DNA from: Methylorubrum rhodinum
Lineage (GTDB): Bacteria; Pseudomonadota; Alphaproteobacteria; Rhizobiales; Beijerinckiaceae
NCBI RefSeq assembly: GCF_014199935.1
Contig: NZ_JACHOP010000001.1
Coordinates: forward strand, 186,001-250,000
Length of the DNA: 64,000 nucleotides
Reading direction: 5' to 3'
Shown here: positions 1 to 10,436 of the stretch, piece after piece
Numbering within the stretch: the first letter of the stretch is position 1
Layout of the letters: each line of letters starts with the position of its first letter
Position numbers and translations under genes: made by a program
Notes under the pieces: generated by a model
The model's database searches: none
Seen by the model: only the letters and a program-made list of their open reading frames with translations
Told to the model about the DNA's origin: nothing

Positions 1-223
1 AGACGTCGATCGCCTCGGTCTTGCGCAGTTCGAGATCACCCCAGCCGGCATCGCCGCGCAGGTACCAGCCGCCGGCGAAGTCGACGGGCTCGATCATCGG
101 CGGCAGCGGCGGGGGCGGAGGCGGGGGCAGCAGGTCGGCGGCTTGTGCCAGGCAGGGCACCCCGACGCCCGCAAGGAGCGTGAGAGAGCGCGCCCAGGCG
201 AGGAGCGTGGTGCGGCGGCGCAT
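1..223 (-). CDS. Outer-membrane beta-barrel protein, N-terminal fragment
   Basis: Only the first 74 codons lie in the window; the rest runs off the left edge. The reading starts at an ATG with a GAAGGAA-like ribosome site upstream. A basic N-terminus and a hydrophobic stretch end in AQA, a plausible signal peptidase I site. A run of prolines follows, then FAGGWYLRGDAGWG. That GWYLRGDxG entry is typical of the first strand of small porin-like barrels common in Rhizobiales (Omp25/31 type). Family is inferred from this short stretch only; the barrel itself cannot be seen. Confidence 0.72.
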   Translation of the reverse strand, partial: MRRRTTLLAWARSLTLLAGVGVPCLAQAADLLPPPPPPPLPPMIEPVDFAGGWYLRGDAGWGDLELRKTEAIDV

Positions 224-354
224 GCGGGTTTCCTTCACTCGTCGGGCGCGCCGGAAACTGAGGGGCCGGCCCGTGGTGCGAGTTGGAGAATGATCCGTGA
301 AGGTTAAGCCGCACTTAACGTAAAAAATTAGCCTTGCCGGTCGAAGGCTTTTCT

Positions 355-381
355 CGGCGTGACTGCAAAAGGGTCACGCCG
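355..381 (-). terminator. Hairpin downstream of glmM
   Basis: A perfect 9-bp inverted repeat (355-363 with 373-381) with a 9-nt loop lies about 33 nt beyond the glmM stop. It separates glmM from the barrel-protein gene. No clear T-run follows on the minus strand, so a classical intrinsic terminator is uncertain. Confidence 0.4.
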
Positions 382-413
382 GGGGAAGGCGGGGACGGGA
401 TGCCGGGTGGACC

Positions 414-1757
414 TCAGGCGGCGGCCCGGGTCACCGCGTCGACCACCTCGTCGACCACCGCGTTGACGAGGTCGCGGTCGTCGCCCTCGGCCATCACGCG
501 GATCACCGGCTCGGTGCCGGACGGCCGGATCACGAGGCGGCCCGAGGCGCCGAGCCGGTCCTTGGCCTGGGCGATGGCGGTGACGACGGAATCGGCCCGA
601 AGCGGCTCGCCGGAGCGGAAGCGGACGTTCTTGAGGATCTGCGGCAGCGGCTCGAAGCAGTGGCAGACCTCGCTCACCGGCCGCTCCTGGCGCTTGACGA
701 CGCTGAGCAGCTGGAGCGCGGCGACGAGCCCGTCGCCGGTGGTGGCGTAGTCCGACATGATGATGTGGCCGGATTGCTCGCCGCCGAGGTTGTAGCCGTG
801 CTCGCGCATGTGCTCCAGCACGTAGCGGTCGCCGACCGCGGTGCGGGCGAGGTTGAGGCCGAGGCCGTTGACGTAGCGCTCCAGACCCAGGTTCGACATG
901 ATGGTGGCCACCAAGCCGGGCTGGGTCAGCCGCTCGTCCTCCTTCCACGAGCGGGCGACGACGGCCATGAGCTGGTCGCCGTCGACCTTCTGGCCCTTCT
1001 CGTCGACGATCAGGACGCGGTCGGCGTCGCCGTCCAGCGCGATGCCGACATCGGCGCGCAGCTCGCGGACCTTGTTGACGAGGGCGGCCGGCGCCGTCGA
1101 GCCGACATCGTGGTTGATGTTGAAGCCGTCCGGCTCGACGCCGATGGAGATCACCTCGGCGCCGAGTTCCCACAGGGTCTCGGGGGCGACGCGGTAGGCG
1201 GCGCCGTTGGCGCAATCGACCACGACCCTCAGGCCTTCCAGCGTCACGTGGCGCGGCAGCGTGCGCTTGGCGAACTCGATGTAGCGGGCATGCACGCTCT
1301 CGATGCGCTTGGCGCGACCGAGATCGCGCGAGCCCGCGAGCTTCTTGCGCAGGTCGCCGCCGTCGAGCAGGGCCTCGATCTCGAGTTCGACCTCGTCGTT
1401 GAGCTTGAACCCGTCGGGCCCGAACAGCTTGATGCCGTTGTCCTCGAACGGGTTGTGCGAGGCCGAGATCATCACGCCGAGATCGGCCCGCATCGAGCGG
1501 GTCAACATGGCGACCGCCGGCGTCGGCATCGGCCCGAGCAGCAGCACGTCCATGCCGACCGAGGTGAAGCCGGCCACCAGCGCGGTCTCGATCATGTAGC
1601 CGGACAGCCGCGTGTCCTTGCCGATGACGACGCGGTGGCGGTGGTCGCCCCGCTGGAACACGACGCCCGCCGCCTGCCCCACCTTGAGGGCGAGTTCGGG
1701 GGTGATGACGCCGTTGGCGCGCCCGCGGACGCCGTCGGTTCCGAAATACTTGCGCAA
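414..1757 (-). CDS. glmM: Phosphoglucosamine mutase GlmM
   Basis: GlmM converts glucosamine-6-phosphate to glucosamine-1-phosphate in the cytoplasm, feeding UDP-GlcNAc for peptidoglycan and lipopolysaccharide. The N-terminus reads [11 protein letters not shown]. The phosphoserine loop ISASHNP is near residue 100, the metal loop DGDADR near 240, and the phosphate-binding RPSGTEP near the C-terminus. I place the start at a TTG (1757) rather than farther upstream: it gives the family N-terminus and length (447 aa, close to the 445 of E. coli) and has a GGAGAAG ribosome site about 8 nt away. It lies downstream of ftsH, as in other alphaproteobacteria, but a TauE/SafE gene and the hic locus sit between them. 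Confidence 0.97.
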   Translation of the reverse strand: MRKYFGTDGVRGRANGVITPELALKVGQAAGVVFQRGDHRHRVVIGKDTRLSGYMIETALVAGFTSVGMDVLLLGPMPTPAVAMLTRSMRADLGVMISASHNPFEDNGIKLFGPDGFKLNDEVELEIEALLDGGDLRKKLAGSRDLGRAKRIESVHARYIEFAKRTLPRHVTLEGLRVVVDCANGAAYRVAPETLWELGAEVISIGVEPDGFNINHDVGSTAPAALVNKVRELRADVGIALDGDADRVLIVDEKGQKVDGDQLMAVVARSWKEDERLTQPGLVATIMSNLGLERYVNGLGLNLARTAVGDRYVLEHMREHGYNLGGEQSGHIIMSDYATTGDGLVAALQLLSVVKRQERPVSEVCHCFEPLPQILKNVRFRSGEPLRADSVVTAIAQAKDRLGASGRLVIRPSGTEPVIRVMAEGDDRDLVNAVVDEVVDAVTRAAA

Positions 1758-1898
1758 CGTCGCTTCTCCGCGTTCCGGACGGGTGCCAGCCGGTCGCACT
1801 CTAGCAGATCGAGGCCCGAACCTGCTGAACGAGCCGTGGGCGTGGTGAATCGGTTGCTCCGCGACAAAGGCGGTCGAAATGCGGCCGAGGAACCGTCG

Positions 1899-2645
1899 CT
1901 ACGCCAGCTTCGGCAGCGCGGAGGCGAGCATCGCCACGCCCGAGACCGTCAGGAGGCCGAGCACCAGCCGGCGGAAGCCCGCCTCGCTGATCCCGGCATA
2001 GACGCGGGTGCCGAGCAGCGTCGGGACCAGCATGGCGAGCAGCACCAGCCCGAGCATCGGCAGCATCGACGGGTTGACGACGCCCGAGGCGAGGTAGGCG
2101 ATCATGACGGCGAGCAGCATCGACAGGTTGAAGTTCTGGATGACGGTCCGCTGCACGTCGCGCTCGTAGCCGCGCAGGGTGCACCAGAGCGTCGGCAGCA
2201 CGCCGGTGAAGCCGCCGAGCCCTCCGAGCACGCCGCCCGCGAGGCCGACAGCGGTATCCGCGGCCCGGCCGCCGACGGTGATCCGCGGCAGGTTCCTGGC
2301 GAACAGCATGGCCGGGCACCAGACGACGAGTAGGCCGCCGAGGATCGCCTTGAACCACGCCACGTCGAGGCGCGGCAGCAGGGCGACGCCGAGGGGAATG
2401 CCGACGAGGCCGCCGAGGACGAAGGGCGCCAGCAGCGGAAGATCGAAGCCGCGGCGGACCTTCACGGCGGCGACGAGCTGCCCGCCGAGGCTGCCGGCCA
2501 CCGAGAGGACGGCGGCGAGCGCCGGATCGATCACCCAGGCCCAGACCGACAGGGCGGTGAGGCCGAACCCAAAGCCGGACAGGCCCTGCACGAACCCCGC
2601 CAGCGCGGCGCCGAGTGCGACGATCAGATAGGTCGATAGGGGCAT
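1899..2645 (-). CDS. Sulfite exporter TauE/SafE family membrane protein
   Basis: A 248-residue, strongly hydrophobic protein with about eight predicted membrane segments. It carries the glycine-rich GLSGFGFGL motif near residue 22 and GGxxGGLGGFTGV in the middle, the duplicated signature of TauE/SafE (DUF81) permeases. These are thought to move sulfite, sulfoacetate or other organic anions across the inner membrane; the substrate here is unknown. The start MPLSTYLIV is chosen because upstream in-frame sequence is polar and low-complexity. It lies between hicB and glmM on the same strand and no operon partner suggests its role. Confidence 0.88.
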   Translation of the reverse strand: MPLSTYLIVALGAALAGFVQGLSGFGFGLTALSVWAWVIDPALAAVLSVAGSLGGQLVAAVKVRRGFDLPLLAPFVLGGLVGIPLGVALLPRLDVAWFKAILGGLLVVWCPAMLFARNLPRITVGGRAADTAVGLAGGVLGGLGGFTGVLPTLWCTLRGYERDVQRTVIQNFNLSMLLAVMIAYLASGVVNPSMLPMLGLVLLAMLVPTLLGTRVYAGISEAGFRRLVLGLLTVSGVAMLASALPKLA

Positions 2646-2893
2646 GGTCGGGTCTGTCTCATGCCAAGCAAGGGGTGACACTGTCGTCCCGCTACTCGGC
2701 CGTCTTGGTCCGGTCGTCTCGCGATGCCTGCTTCGATCCATCCGCGCCTGTCGAGGCGTGCCCGGTCGACGGATGCGAGGAGGCAACACTCGAAGCAGCT
2801 TCGCTGCGTCGGGCCGTCACAACGGTTGGAGGGAGCGCGGAGACGCGTTGGTTTGCCTGAGTTTGGGCACGGCGTACCGCTCGCCCGATCTCG

Positions 2894-3226
2894 TCAGCCG
2901 GTCGCGGCGCGCTCGACTTGAGCCCGGATGAAGGCATCGAGGGTGACGCCCGAGCGTGCTGCCGTCTCGGCGGCACGTCGGTGAAGTTCAGGGCCGAGCG
3001 TGATCGAGACGGAGCCCGTGAATGGCTCCTCGGGCACCTTACCACGCTCGGCGCACCAGGCCTTGTAGTCGTCGATCGTGTCGCGGAAGGCGAGCCGCAG
3101 TTCTTCGAGCGAACGGCCCTGGAAGGTGAGGACGTCGCGGATGTTCACGACCTCGCCGTGAAACACGCCCGCTTCGTCATCCAGCGACAGGACGGCGACG
3201 TAGCCGTCCAAGCTCATCGTGCTCAT
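2894..3226 (-). CDS. hicB: HicB-family antitoxin (partner toxin broken)
   Basis: A 110-residue protein. The N-terminal half (YVAVLSLDDEAGVFHGEV, then FRDTIDDYKAWC) matches the degenerate RNase-H-like fold of HicB. The C-terminal part (LGPELHRRAAETAARSGV, then ERAA) is a ribbon-helix-helix/Arc-type DNA-binding segment. HicB normally neutralises the mRNA interferase HicA and represses their operon. Here the gene is intact, but the hicA reading frame just upstream (stop 8 nt before this start) carries two in-frame stops. HicB may therefore persist as an orphan regulator or as an anti-toxin against related HicA proteins. Confidence 0.87.
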   Translation of the reverse strand: MSTMSLDGYVAVLSLDDEAGVFHGEVVNIRDVLTFQGRSLEELRLAFRDTIDDYKAWCAERGKVPEEPFTGSVSITLGPELHRRAAETAARSGVTLDAFIRAQVERAATG

Positions 3227-3233
3227 GCGAGCC

Positions 3234-3512
3234 TCAACCGTTGGGCCGTTCCGCTTCCGAGCGGTCGAACCCCGCCTCTCGGAGGAAGCGGCGCACCGCC
3301 TTCAGGGCGCCTTTGTCGGTTTCCGGCCGCGGATGCGGCCGATGGAAGACCGCATCGATCCCGTTCAGGTTGATGCGCAGACGAGAACCACGCCCCTCCG
3401 ATAGGGCTGCGCCGAGAGCCCGACACAGGCTCTCGACATCGCTTCAGGCTACGTCCGACCAAGCCGGTTCTTCGAAGATGGCTCGGACGGTTCATCGGTG
3501 ACGCGCGTTCAC
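3234..3512 (-). pseudogene. hicA: hicA toxin pseudogene with two in-frame TGA codons
   Basis: Read from a GTG at 3512, one continuous frame of 93 codons gives a HicA-like protein: NARHR, stop, TVRAIFEEPAWSDVA, stop, SDVESLCRALGAALSEGRGS, then LRINLNG, FHRPHPRPETDKGALKAV and RRFLREAGF. The catalytic-histidine region FHRPHP and the GSRLRINL strand are preserved. The TGA codons are at 3494-3492 (codon 7) and 3446-3444 (codon 23). The second stands where relatives usually have tryptophan (VxWxDVE), consistent with TGG to TGA. The toxin is therefore probably not made. It sits directly upstream of hicB, the usual hicAB order. Confidence 0.82.
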
Positions 3513-3538
3513 GGCGCGACCGTCCGAGGGTACTCAGG

Positions 3539-5467
<1,929 letters not shown>

Positions 5468-5604
5468 CTCTCGGTCCTGAGAGGCGTGCGGGCGACTTCC
5501 CGCGGCTGCCGGGGCATGCTCCACGCGCTCCGGGCCAATGTAGGCGGCGCTCCTCCCCTTGCCAAGTAAATCGCACGGCCCTGCGGCGAGGTCGCCGCAC
5601 AAGG

Positions 5605-6648
5605 TTATTTCCGCGGTTCCGCAGGCCGGCGCGGCGGCGCGGGCGTGAGGCGGATGCGGCCCGAGGGGCCGATGCCGACAATCGTTTCGCGCAGCGTTCG
5701 GCGCAGGGGCTCCGTGCGGGCGAGCGCCGGCAGGATACCGTCGAGGACGAGGCGTTCGAGGCGTTCCAGCCGCTTCGGCGCGGGCTCGCCGTCCCCGGCT
5801 TGGGCGACGGCATCGAGGGCGGCATCGACGACGCGCAGGACGATGGCCTCCGGTTCTCGGGCGAGGCGGCGTCCATCGAGCATCAGCCCCTTCCCCACTT
5901 TCCCGATCCGCACCTCTTCGAACACGGTCGCGGCGCGGGCCGCGAGCGCCGCCTCGTCGCGGGCGAGGCGGGTGGCGAGCCGCGCCAGCCGGGCAATCGA
6001 CAACCCCTCCCCTTCCAGACGCGGCCGCAATCGGCGCAGGCGGGCGCGGGCGAAGCGCTCGTCGGCGTTCGACGGGTCGCTCACGAAGGGCAGCGCATGC
6101 GCCGCGCAGTATGCAACGAGATCGGCCTTGGCGAGGCCGAGGAAGGGTCGGACGAGGCGCAGACCGTCGCTCAAGGGGCGCTCGGGCCGCATCCCGGCAA
6201 GCCCCGCCGGGCCGCTGCCGGCGAGGAGCCGCATCAGGACGGTCTCGGCCTGATCGTCGCGGGTGTGGGCGGTGAGGATGCGGTCGGCGCCGATCGATTC
6301 CGCATGACGCGAGAGAAGCCGGTAGCGTGCCGCCCGCGCCTCCGCCTGGATGCGGCCGTCACGCCGCTGCGTCTCCCAGGTCAGGATCGCGTGCGGCAGG
6401 CCGAGCCGCGCGGCGAGGCGGCCGACCTGTGCGGCTTCCTCGGCTGACGCTGCGCGCAATCCGTGATCGACGGTGGCGACGAAAGGGGTCGTCCGCGCGC
6501 CTCGGATCGCGGCGGCGTGCATCAGGGCCGTCGAGTCGGGCCCGCCGGAGACGGCCAGCAGAACCGGCCCCGTCGCCGTATCCAGGGCCGGCGCAAGGGC
6601 GCGGGCGAGACGCTCGTCGAGGGACGAGAGGGGGTCGGCCGGGCTCAA
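5605..6648 (-). CDS. tilS: tRNA(Ile)-lysidine synthase TilS
   Basis: TilS attaches lysine to C34 of tRNA-Ile(CAU), changing its decoding from AUG to AUA. The 347-residue product has the PP-loop ATPase motif SGGPDST at about 34-40, followed by the N-type ATPase core (VDHGLR, then [10 protein letters not shown]). No ATG is available near the expected N-terminus. A TTG at 6648 overlaps the cpoB stop (TTGA, 4 nt) and gives a family-like N-terminus, suggesting translational coupling. The C-terminal extension present in E. coli TilS is short or absent. It is cytoplasmic and essential in most bacteria. Confidence 0.93.
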   Translation of the reverse strand: MSPADPLSSLDERLARALAPALDTATGPVLLAVSGGPDSTALMHAAAIRGARTTPFVATVDHGLRAASAEEAAQVGRLAARLGLPHAILTWETQRRDGRIQAEARAARYRLLSRHAESIGADRILTAHTRDDQAETVLMRLLAGSGPAGLAGMRPERPLSDGLRLVRPFLGLAKADLVAYCAAHALPFVSDPSNADERFARARLRRLRPRLEGEGLSIARLARLATRLARDEAALAARAATVFEEVRIGKVGKGLMLDGRRLAREPEAIVLRVVDAALDAVAQAGDGEPAPKRLERLERLVLDGILPALARTEPLRRTLRETIVGIGPSGRIRLTPAPPRRPAEPRK

Positions 6649-7658
6649 GCCGCGCAGCGGGCGCGCTTCTGCTCCCGCTCGACGCCCTGGCGCACGCTGG
6701 CGCCCGCACCGGGGAACTTGCGCTCCACCTCCGCCAGCGTCGCACAGGCCTGGGCCTTGGCGCCGAGGGCGTGGAGCGAGGCGCCGAGCTTCATCATCGC
6801 CTCGGGCGCGACCGGCGAAGAGGCGTAATCGGTCGAGACCTTGAGGAACTGCTCGGCGGCCTCGCGGGAGCGGTTGCGCTGAAGGTAGCTCTCGCCGAGC
6901 CAGTAGGTCGCCTTCGGCACCAGCCGGTCGCGGGGATGCGACTGGATGAACTGGCGCAGGCTCATCTCGGCCTGCTCGTATTGCCGCTCGCGGATCAGCG
7001 CGTAGGCGGAGTCGAAATCGGCCTGGGCGTCGTCGCTGCCGGTAGCGGCGATGCTCGCCGAATTCGGCGGCTCCGCGGCCGCGACCCGGCTTGGCGGCGG
7101 GGCGATGTCGACCGGCCCGCCGAGGCCCGGCGGCGGCAGGTCGGTGTCGCCGGGCTCGCCCGCATCGCCCTCCTCGACGCCGGCCCGGCGCAGCGGCGCC
7201 TCGGCCTCGGCGATGGCGCCGGTCGGGAGCGGCAGGGAGGGCTGGGTCGTCCCGAGTTGCTTCGGCGCGCCCGGCGCGTTCGGGTTCTGCGCCGGGTCGA
7301 AGGCGTCGCCGCGCTTGGCCGGCTTGCCGTCCCCCGGATTGACGCCGTAGGGCGTGCCGCCCGAGGGCGCCGCCGCCGGAGGAGCGGCGGGCGCGCGCTT
7401 GGCGGCCGGGGCCGGGGCGCTCCCCTTCCCGTCCTGGAAGCGGAACTCGACATCCTCTTGGAACTTGCGCAGCTGCTCCTTGAGCTGGCGGTTCTCGTAT
7501 TGCAGCGTCTCGATCTGGCCGGAGAGCTGCCGGGAGACGTTCTCCAGGCGGTTCAGGCGCACGATCAGCTCGGAGGCGTCCTGCGCCCGCGCCGGCGCGA
7601 TGGCCGGAGCGGCGAAGGCGAGCGCAAGCCCGACGGTGAGGAGAAGGCGGCGGAGCAT
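6645..7658 (-). CDS. cpoB: Cell division coordinator CpoB (YbgF), Tol-Pal associated
   Basis: A 337-residue periplasmic protein. The N-terminal signal peptide ends around ARAQ. A coiled-coil segment follows (SELIVRLNRLENVSRQLSGQ to about residue 75), then a long Pro/Ala linker and C-terminal TPR repeats (YALIRERQYEQAEMSLRQF, YWLGESYLQRNRSREA). CpoB coordinates peptidoglycan synthesis by PBP1b with Tol-driven outer-membrane constriction. It follows pal by about 96 nt and overlaps tilS by 4 nt, so pal-cpoB-tilS may be one transcript. Confidence 0.93.
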   Translation of the reverse strand: MLRRLLLTVGLALAFAAPAIAPARAQDASELIVRLNRLENVSRQLSGQIETLQYENRQLKEQLRKFQEDVEFRFQDGKGSAPAPAAKRAPAAPPAAAPSGGTPYGVNPGDGKPAKRGDAFDPAQNPNAPGAPKQLGTTQPSLPLPTGAIAEAEAPLRRAGVEEGDAGEPGDTDLPPPGLGGPVDIAPPPSRVAAAEPPNSASIAATGSDDAQADFDSAYALIRERQYEQAEMSLRQFIQSHPRDRLVPKATYWLGESYLQRNRSREAAEQFLKVSTDYASSPVAPEAMMKLGASLHALGAKAQACATLAEVERKFPGAGASVRQGVEREQKRARCAA

Positions 7659-7754
7659 GGGGCTGGCACCGATCGTCAGTTCGTTCGCGGCCGTGTTCCC
7701 GCGTTAGCAGAAGCCTCGGCCGGCCGCAAAACCGGTTTCTTCCGCGGCTCGTGC

Positions 7755-8258
7755 CTACGAGCCGGCGCCGTTGTCGAGCACGGTGACGGCGCGGCGGTTC
7801 TGCGACCAGCACGAGATGTCGTTGCAGACGGCCACCGGCCGCTCCTTGCCGTAGGACACCATCCGCATCCGGCCCGCCGCGATGCCGCGGGAGGCGAGGT
7901 AGTCCTGCACCGCCTGACCGCGCCGGGCGCCGAGCGAGAAATTGTACTCGCGGGTGCCGCGCTCGTCGGCGTGACCCTCGATCAGGAAGGTATAGCGCGG
8001 GTAGCGCTGCAGCCACGCGGCCTGCTTGTCGAGGGTGGCGGTGGCGGTGGGCGTCAGGTCGGTCGAGTCCGACTCGAAGAACACGCGGTCGCCGATGTTG
8101 ACGACGAAGTCCTGCGCGGTGCCCGGGCGCGCCGGGCCGCCCGCCCCGAAGCCCGAGGCGTCGGCGAGGTTCTGGTCCTTGGAGCAGGCGCCGAGCCCGA
8201 GGGCCGCGCACAGAGCCAGGGTGAGGGAAAGCCCACGGATACGCGCGGGTGTCGGCAT
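7755..8258 (-). CDS. pal: Peptidoglycan-associated lipoprotein Pal
   Basis: A 167-residue outer-membrane lipoprotein. The signal peptide ends in the lipobox LGAC with acylated Cys25. The OmpA-like domain follows, with FESDSTDLTP, the peptidoglycan-binding IEGHADERGTREYN and LGARRGQAVQDYL. Pal bridges the outer membrane to peptidoglycan and binds TolB. In most proteobacteria pal directly follows tolB. Here tolB lies at 43.4-44.7 kb, about 35 kb away in the same orientation, so pal must have its own promoter in the 240 nt upstream. Confidence 0.97.
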   Translation of the reverse strand: MPTPARIRGLSLTLALCAALGLGACSKDQNLADASGFGAGGPARPGTAQDFVVNIGDRVFFESDSTDLTPTATATLDKQAAWLQRYPRYTFLIEGHADERGTREYNFSLGARRGQAVQDYLASRGIAAGRMRMVSYGKERPVAVCNDISCWSQNRRAVTVLDNGAGS

Positions 8259-8413
8259 CGTCTGTCTCCTCGGCCCGTGGGATTCGGACCGGCTGCGTTC
8301 AATGGCGAACGGTTTATCCGTCGATGGTTAAGCGTCCTTGACGGCGGGGCTTGGTAACCGCAGCCGCGCTGCGGCCCGGTGCGTCCGCACACTCAAGCTT
8401 TCACCCGATCAAT

Positions 8414-8446
8414 GCGGCACCTCGGCGGCACCTCGGCGGCACCTCG
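8414..8446. repeat. Three perfect tandem copies of an 11-bp unit
   Basis: The unit gcggcacctcg is repeated three times without mismatch in the intergenic region between pal and the Hpt gene. An 18-nt imperfect stem (about 8472-8489, TGTTGC/GCAACA) follows. No function is evident; it could be slipped-strand expansion or iterated binding sites. Confidence 0.7.
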
Positions 8447-8499
8447 AACCCGACAAGACATTCGACGATTGTTGTTGCGTTGCAGCAACAGGGGCGCGG

Positions 8500-8838
8500 T
8501 CAAGCCGCGCGGAGGACCGCGATCGCCGTGCGGGCCCGCGCCGCGTCGGCGAGGACGTCGCTCAAGGCGTCCTCGACGTCGGCCTCGCGCAGGCAGGCAT
8601 GCTCCAGCCGGGCGCAGGCCTGCGACAGGGACGAAAAGGCGAGCGCCCCGCTCGACGAGACCAGCACATGGGCGTCGCGGGCGAGCTGGGCCCGATCGCC
8701 CGAGGGGGGATCGAGCCGCGCCGCGATCTCTTGGTCCAGGGCGCCGAGGAGTTCGAGCAGGCGCGGCCGCCCGAACAGGTCTTCGAGCTCGGCCATGACC
8801 TCGGCGTCGAACTCGGGTGCCGTCTCGAGTGCGGTCAT
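8500..8838 (-). CDS. Stand-alone histidine phosphotransfer (Hpt) protein
   Basis: A 112-residue, all-helical protein with no kinase domain. The Hpt signature is DAHVLVSSSGALAF, with the phospho-accepting His57 followed by the small-residue patch of the HxLxGxSxxxGA motif. A conserved helix follows (LSQACARLEHACL). Such proteins relay phosphate between a hybrid kinase and a response regulator. It is transcribed divergently from the single-domain receiver at 8941 with 102 nt between them, suggesting a shared control region and possibly a shared pathway. The cognate kinase is not in the window. Confidence 0.82.
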   Translation of the reverse strand: MTALETAPEFDAEVMAELEDLFGRPRLLELLGALDQEIAARLDPPSGDRAQLARDAHVLVSSSGALAFSSLSQACARLEHACLREADVEDALSDVLADAARARTAIAVLRAA

Positions 8839-8940
8839 TCCACGATCCTGCCTTTCGATTCCTTGCCGTGATCCGGTTGCGTTTATCGATCCTTAACCGG
8901 CCGGCGCTGTGATGGGCCCGGATCACACCGGAACAAGGCC

Positions 8941-9339
8941 ATGGTTTCACGTCCGACGGTCCTCATCGTCGAGGACAATTATCTGCTCCTCGAGATGCTC
9001 ACGAACTTGTGCGAGCAGGAGGGCATCGCCGTGCTCGCGGCCTCGAGCGGCGAGGCGGCGCTGACCATGCTGCGCGAGGGCCGCGCGGCGATCGACTGGC
9101 TGTTCACCGACATCAACCTGCCGGGCCTGATCGACGGCTGGAGCGTGGCCGCCGCCTATCGCGAGCGCCATCCCGACCGCCCGGTCATCTACGCCTCGAC
9201 CGCGGCGCGGCTGGAGCGGCGCACGGTCCCGGGCAGCATCTACGTGCGCAAGCCGTTCCAGATCCGTGAGATCCTGGCGCTCGCCCGCATGATGGCGGCC
9301 GTCGAGGTGAGCCAGGAGGGCCTGCGCGCCGCCGGCTGA
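8941..9339 (+). CDS. Single-domain response regulator (CheY-like receiver)
   Basis: A 132-residue receiver domain with no output domain. The acidic pair is in VEDN (Glu11-Asp12), the phospho-acceptor is Asp57 in TDINLPG, the switch Ser/Thr is in ASTAA, and Lys104 is in VRKPF. VRKPF is the form usual in the FATGUY-like or CheY-like receivers of alphaproteobacteria. It acts in the cytoplasm by protein-protein interaction or as a phosphate sink. It is divergent from the Hpt gene, a natural partner. Confidence 0.9.
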   Translation: MVSRPTVLIVEDNYLLLEMLTNLCEQEGIAVLAASSGEAALTMLREGRAAIDWLFTDINLPGLIDGWSVAAAYRERHPDRPVIYASTAARLERRTVPGSIYVRKPFQIREILALARMMAAVEVSQEGLRAAG

Positions 9340-9347
9340 TCCGCGCC

Positions 9348-10388
9348 TCAACCGCCCGCCCGGTCCGTGCGCCGGGCGGCGTCCTCGAACAGCGCCCGGA
9401 TGTCGGGGTCGCCCGCCCAGGCGTCGACGCGGACGCAGGCGAGCGCCGCCGACGGCAGGCGCGCGTAGAGTGCGAAGCTCTCGGCCACGAAGTCCGGCAG
9501 GTCGAGCAGGCGGGGCGGTGCCGTCCGCCCGTCGCCCTTGAACAGGGTCGAGCCCGGCACGCCGAGCCGCTCGGCCAGCGGCGGCAGCACCGGCCACACC
9601 GCTTCCTCGGCCAGGGCGTCGCGCAGGTAGGCCTCCACCGGAAGTCCGCGCTGGGGCAGGCCGTCCTCCGCGGCGAGGCGCCGGGCGATGTCGCCGAGCA
9701 CGGCGAGCCGCGGATGGTTGAGCGTGTGCATGAAGACGCCCGCCCGGCACCAGCGCGCGAAGTCCCGGTCGAGAGGCAGGCCGACGTCCCGCGCGGTGCG
9801 CAACAGGTATTCGGCGCTCGCGTCCCACATCCGTTCGTAGCCGAGCCGCGCGAAGGCCTCGCTCTCGTAGAGCCGCAGGGCCGCATCGACGCCGAGTCCG
9901 CTCCGGAAGGCGAACAGGGCGATGGCCGAATGGTACGGCCCGATCGGCGAGGCGACGAGCCGGGAGAGCCGCAGGCTCGCCTCGTCGCCGACATGGACGA
10001 GATCGGGATGGAAGCCCGAGAACAGGATCGTCGGGAACAGCCGCAGGCGCACCCGCTCGGCCAGCGCGTGGACGTTGCCGCCCGGCACGAAGCCCTCGGG
10101 GAAGAACTGCGCGAAGACATGGTCGGCCCCTGCGAGATGGCGGACGAGCCGGTCGAGATGCCCGAACCGCCCCGCGAGCCGCGCCAGCGGCAGCGTCTCG
10201 ACCTGCGCCCCCGGCAGGTTCAGCCGCAGCGATTGCGCGACGCCGTCGGCTTGGCAATTGCCGATCACCGCGATGCGGGGGCCGGACGAGCGCGAAGGGG
10301 CGGGGGCGGACGTGCGGACGCGCCACGGTCTCGCCCAGGATCGCGGCGAGAAGGCGGGTGCGGGCAACCGGGGGGGCGTCGGGGCCAA
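9348..10388 (-). CDS. WcbI-family polysaccharide biosynthesis protein (putative acyltransferase)
   Basis: The region after about residue 38 reads RIAVIGNCQADGVAQSL, the nucleotide/CoA-binding entry of WcbI proteins, which are linked to capsule assembly in Burkholderia and bind CoA. QFFPEGFVPGGN follows around residue 115. No ATG gives this N-terminus: the farthest start is TTG at 10388, with a GAGAGG about 12 nt upstream, so the true start is uncertain. The first 35 residues are Pro/Arg/Ser-rich and may not be translated. It diverges from a GSCFA-domain gene 48 nt away. No other glycan genes lie nearby. Confidence 0.75.
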   Translation of the reverse strand: MAPTPPRLPAPAFSPRSWARPWRVRTSAPAPSRSSGPRIAVIGNCQADGVAQSLRLNLPGAQVETLPLARLAGRFGHLDRLVRHLAGADHVFAQFFPEGFVPGGNVHALAERVRLRLFPTILFSGFHPDLVHVGDEASLRLSRLVASPIGPYHSAIALFAFRSGLGVDAALRLYESEAFARLGYERMWDASAEYLLRTARDVGLPLDRDFARWCRAGVFMHTLNHPRLAVLGDIARRLAAEDGLPQRGLPVEAYLRDALAEEAVWPVLPPLAERLGVPGSTLFKGDGRTAPPRLLDLPDFVAESFALYARLPSAALACVRVDAWAGDPDIRALFEDAARRTDRAGG

Positions 10389-10436
10389 TCGGCGCGCAAG
10401 CCTCTCGCGGACGGATGGACGGGAGCGGATCGGGCG

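Noticed and set aside
3234..3512. TGA recoding (selenocysteine or read-through) in hicA
   Set aside because: No SECIS-like hairpin was seen, TGA ends many other genes here, and HicA does not use selenocysteine; simple gene decay is the better reading.
8414..8446. CRISPR-like direct repeats
   Set aside because: Copies are adjacent with no spacers, and no cas genes are present anywhere in the window.
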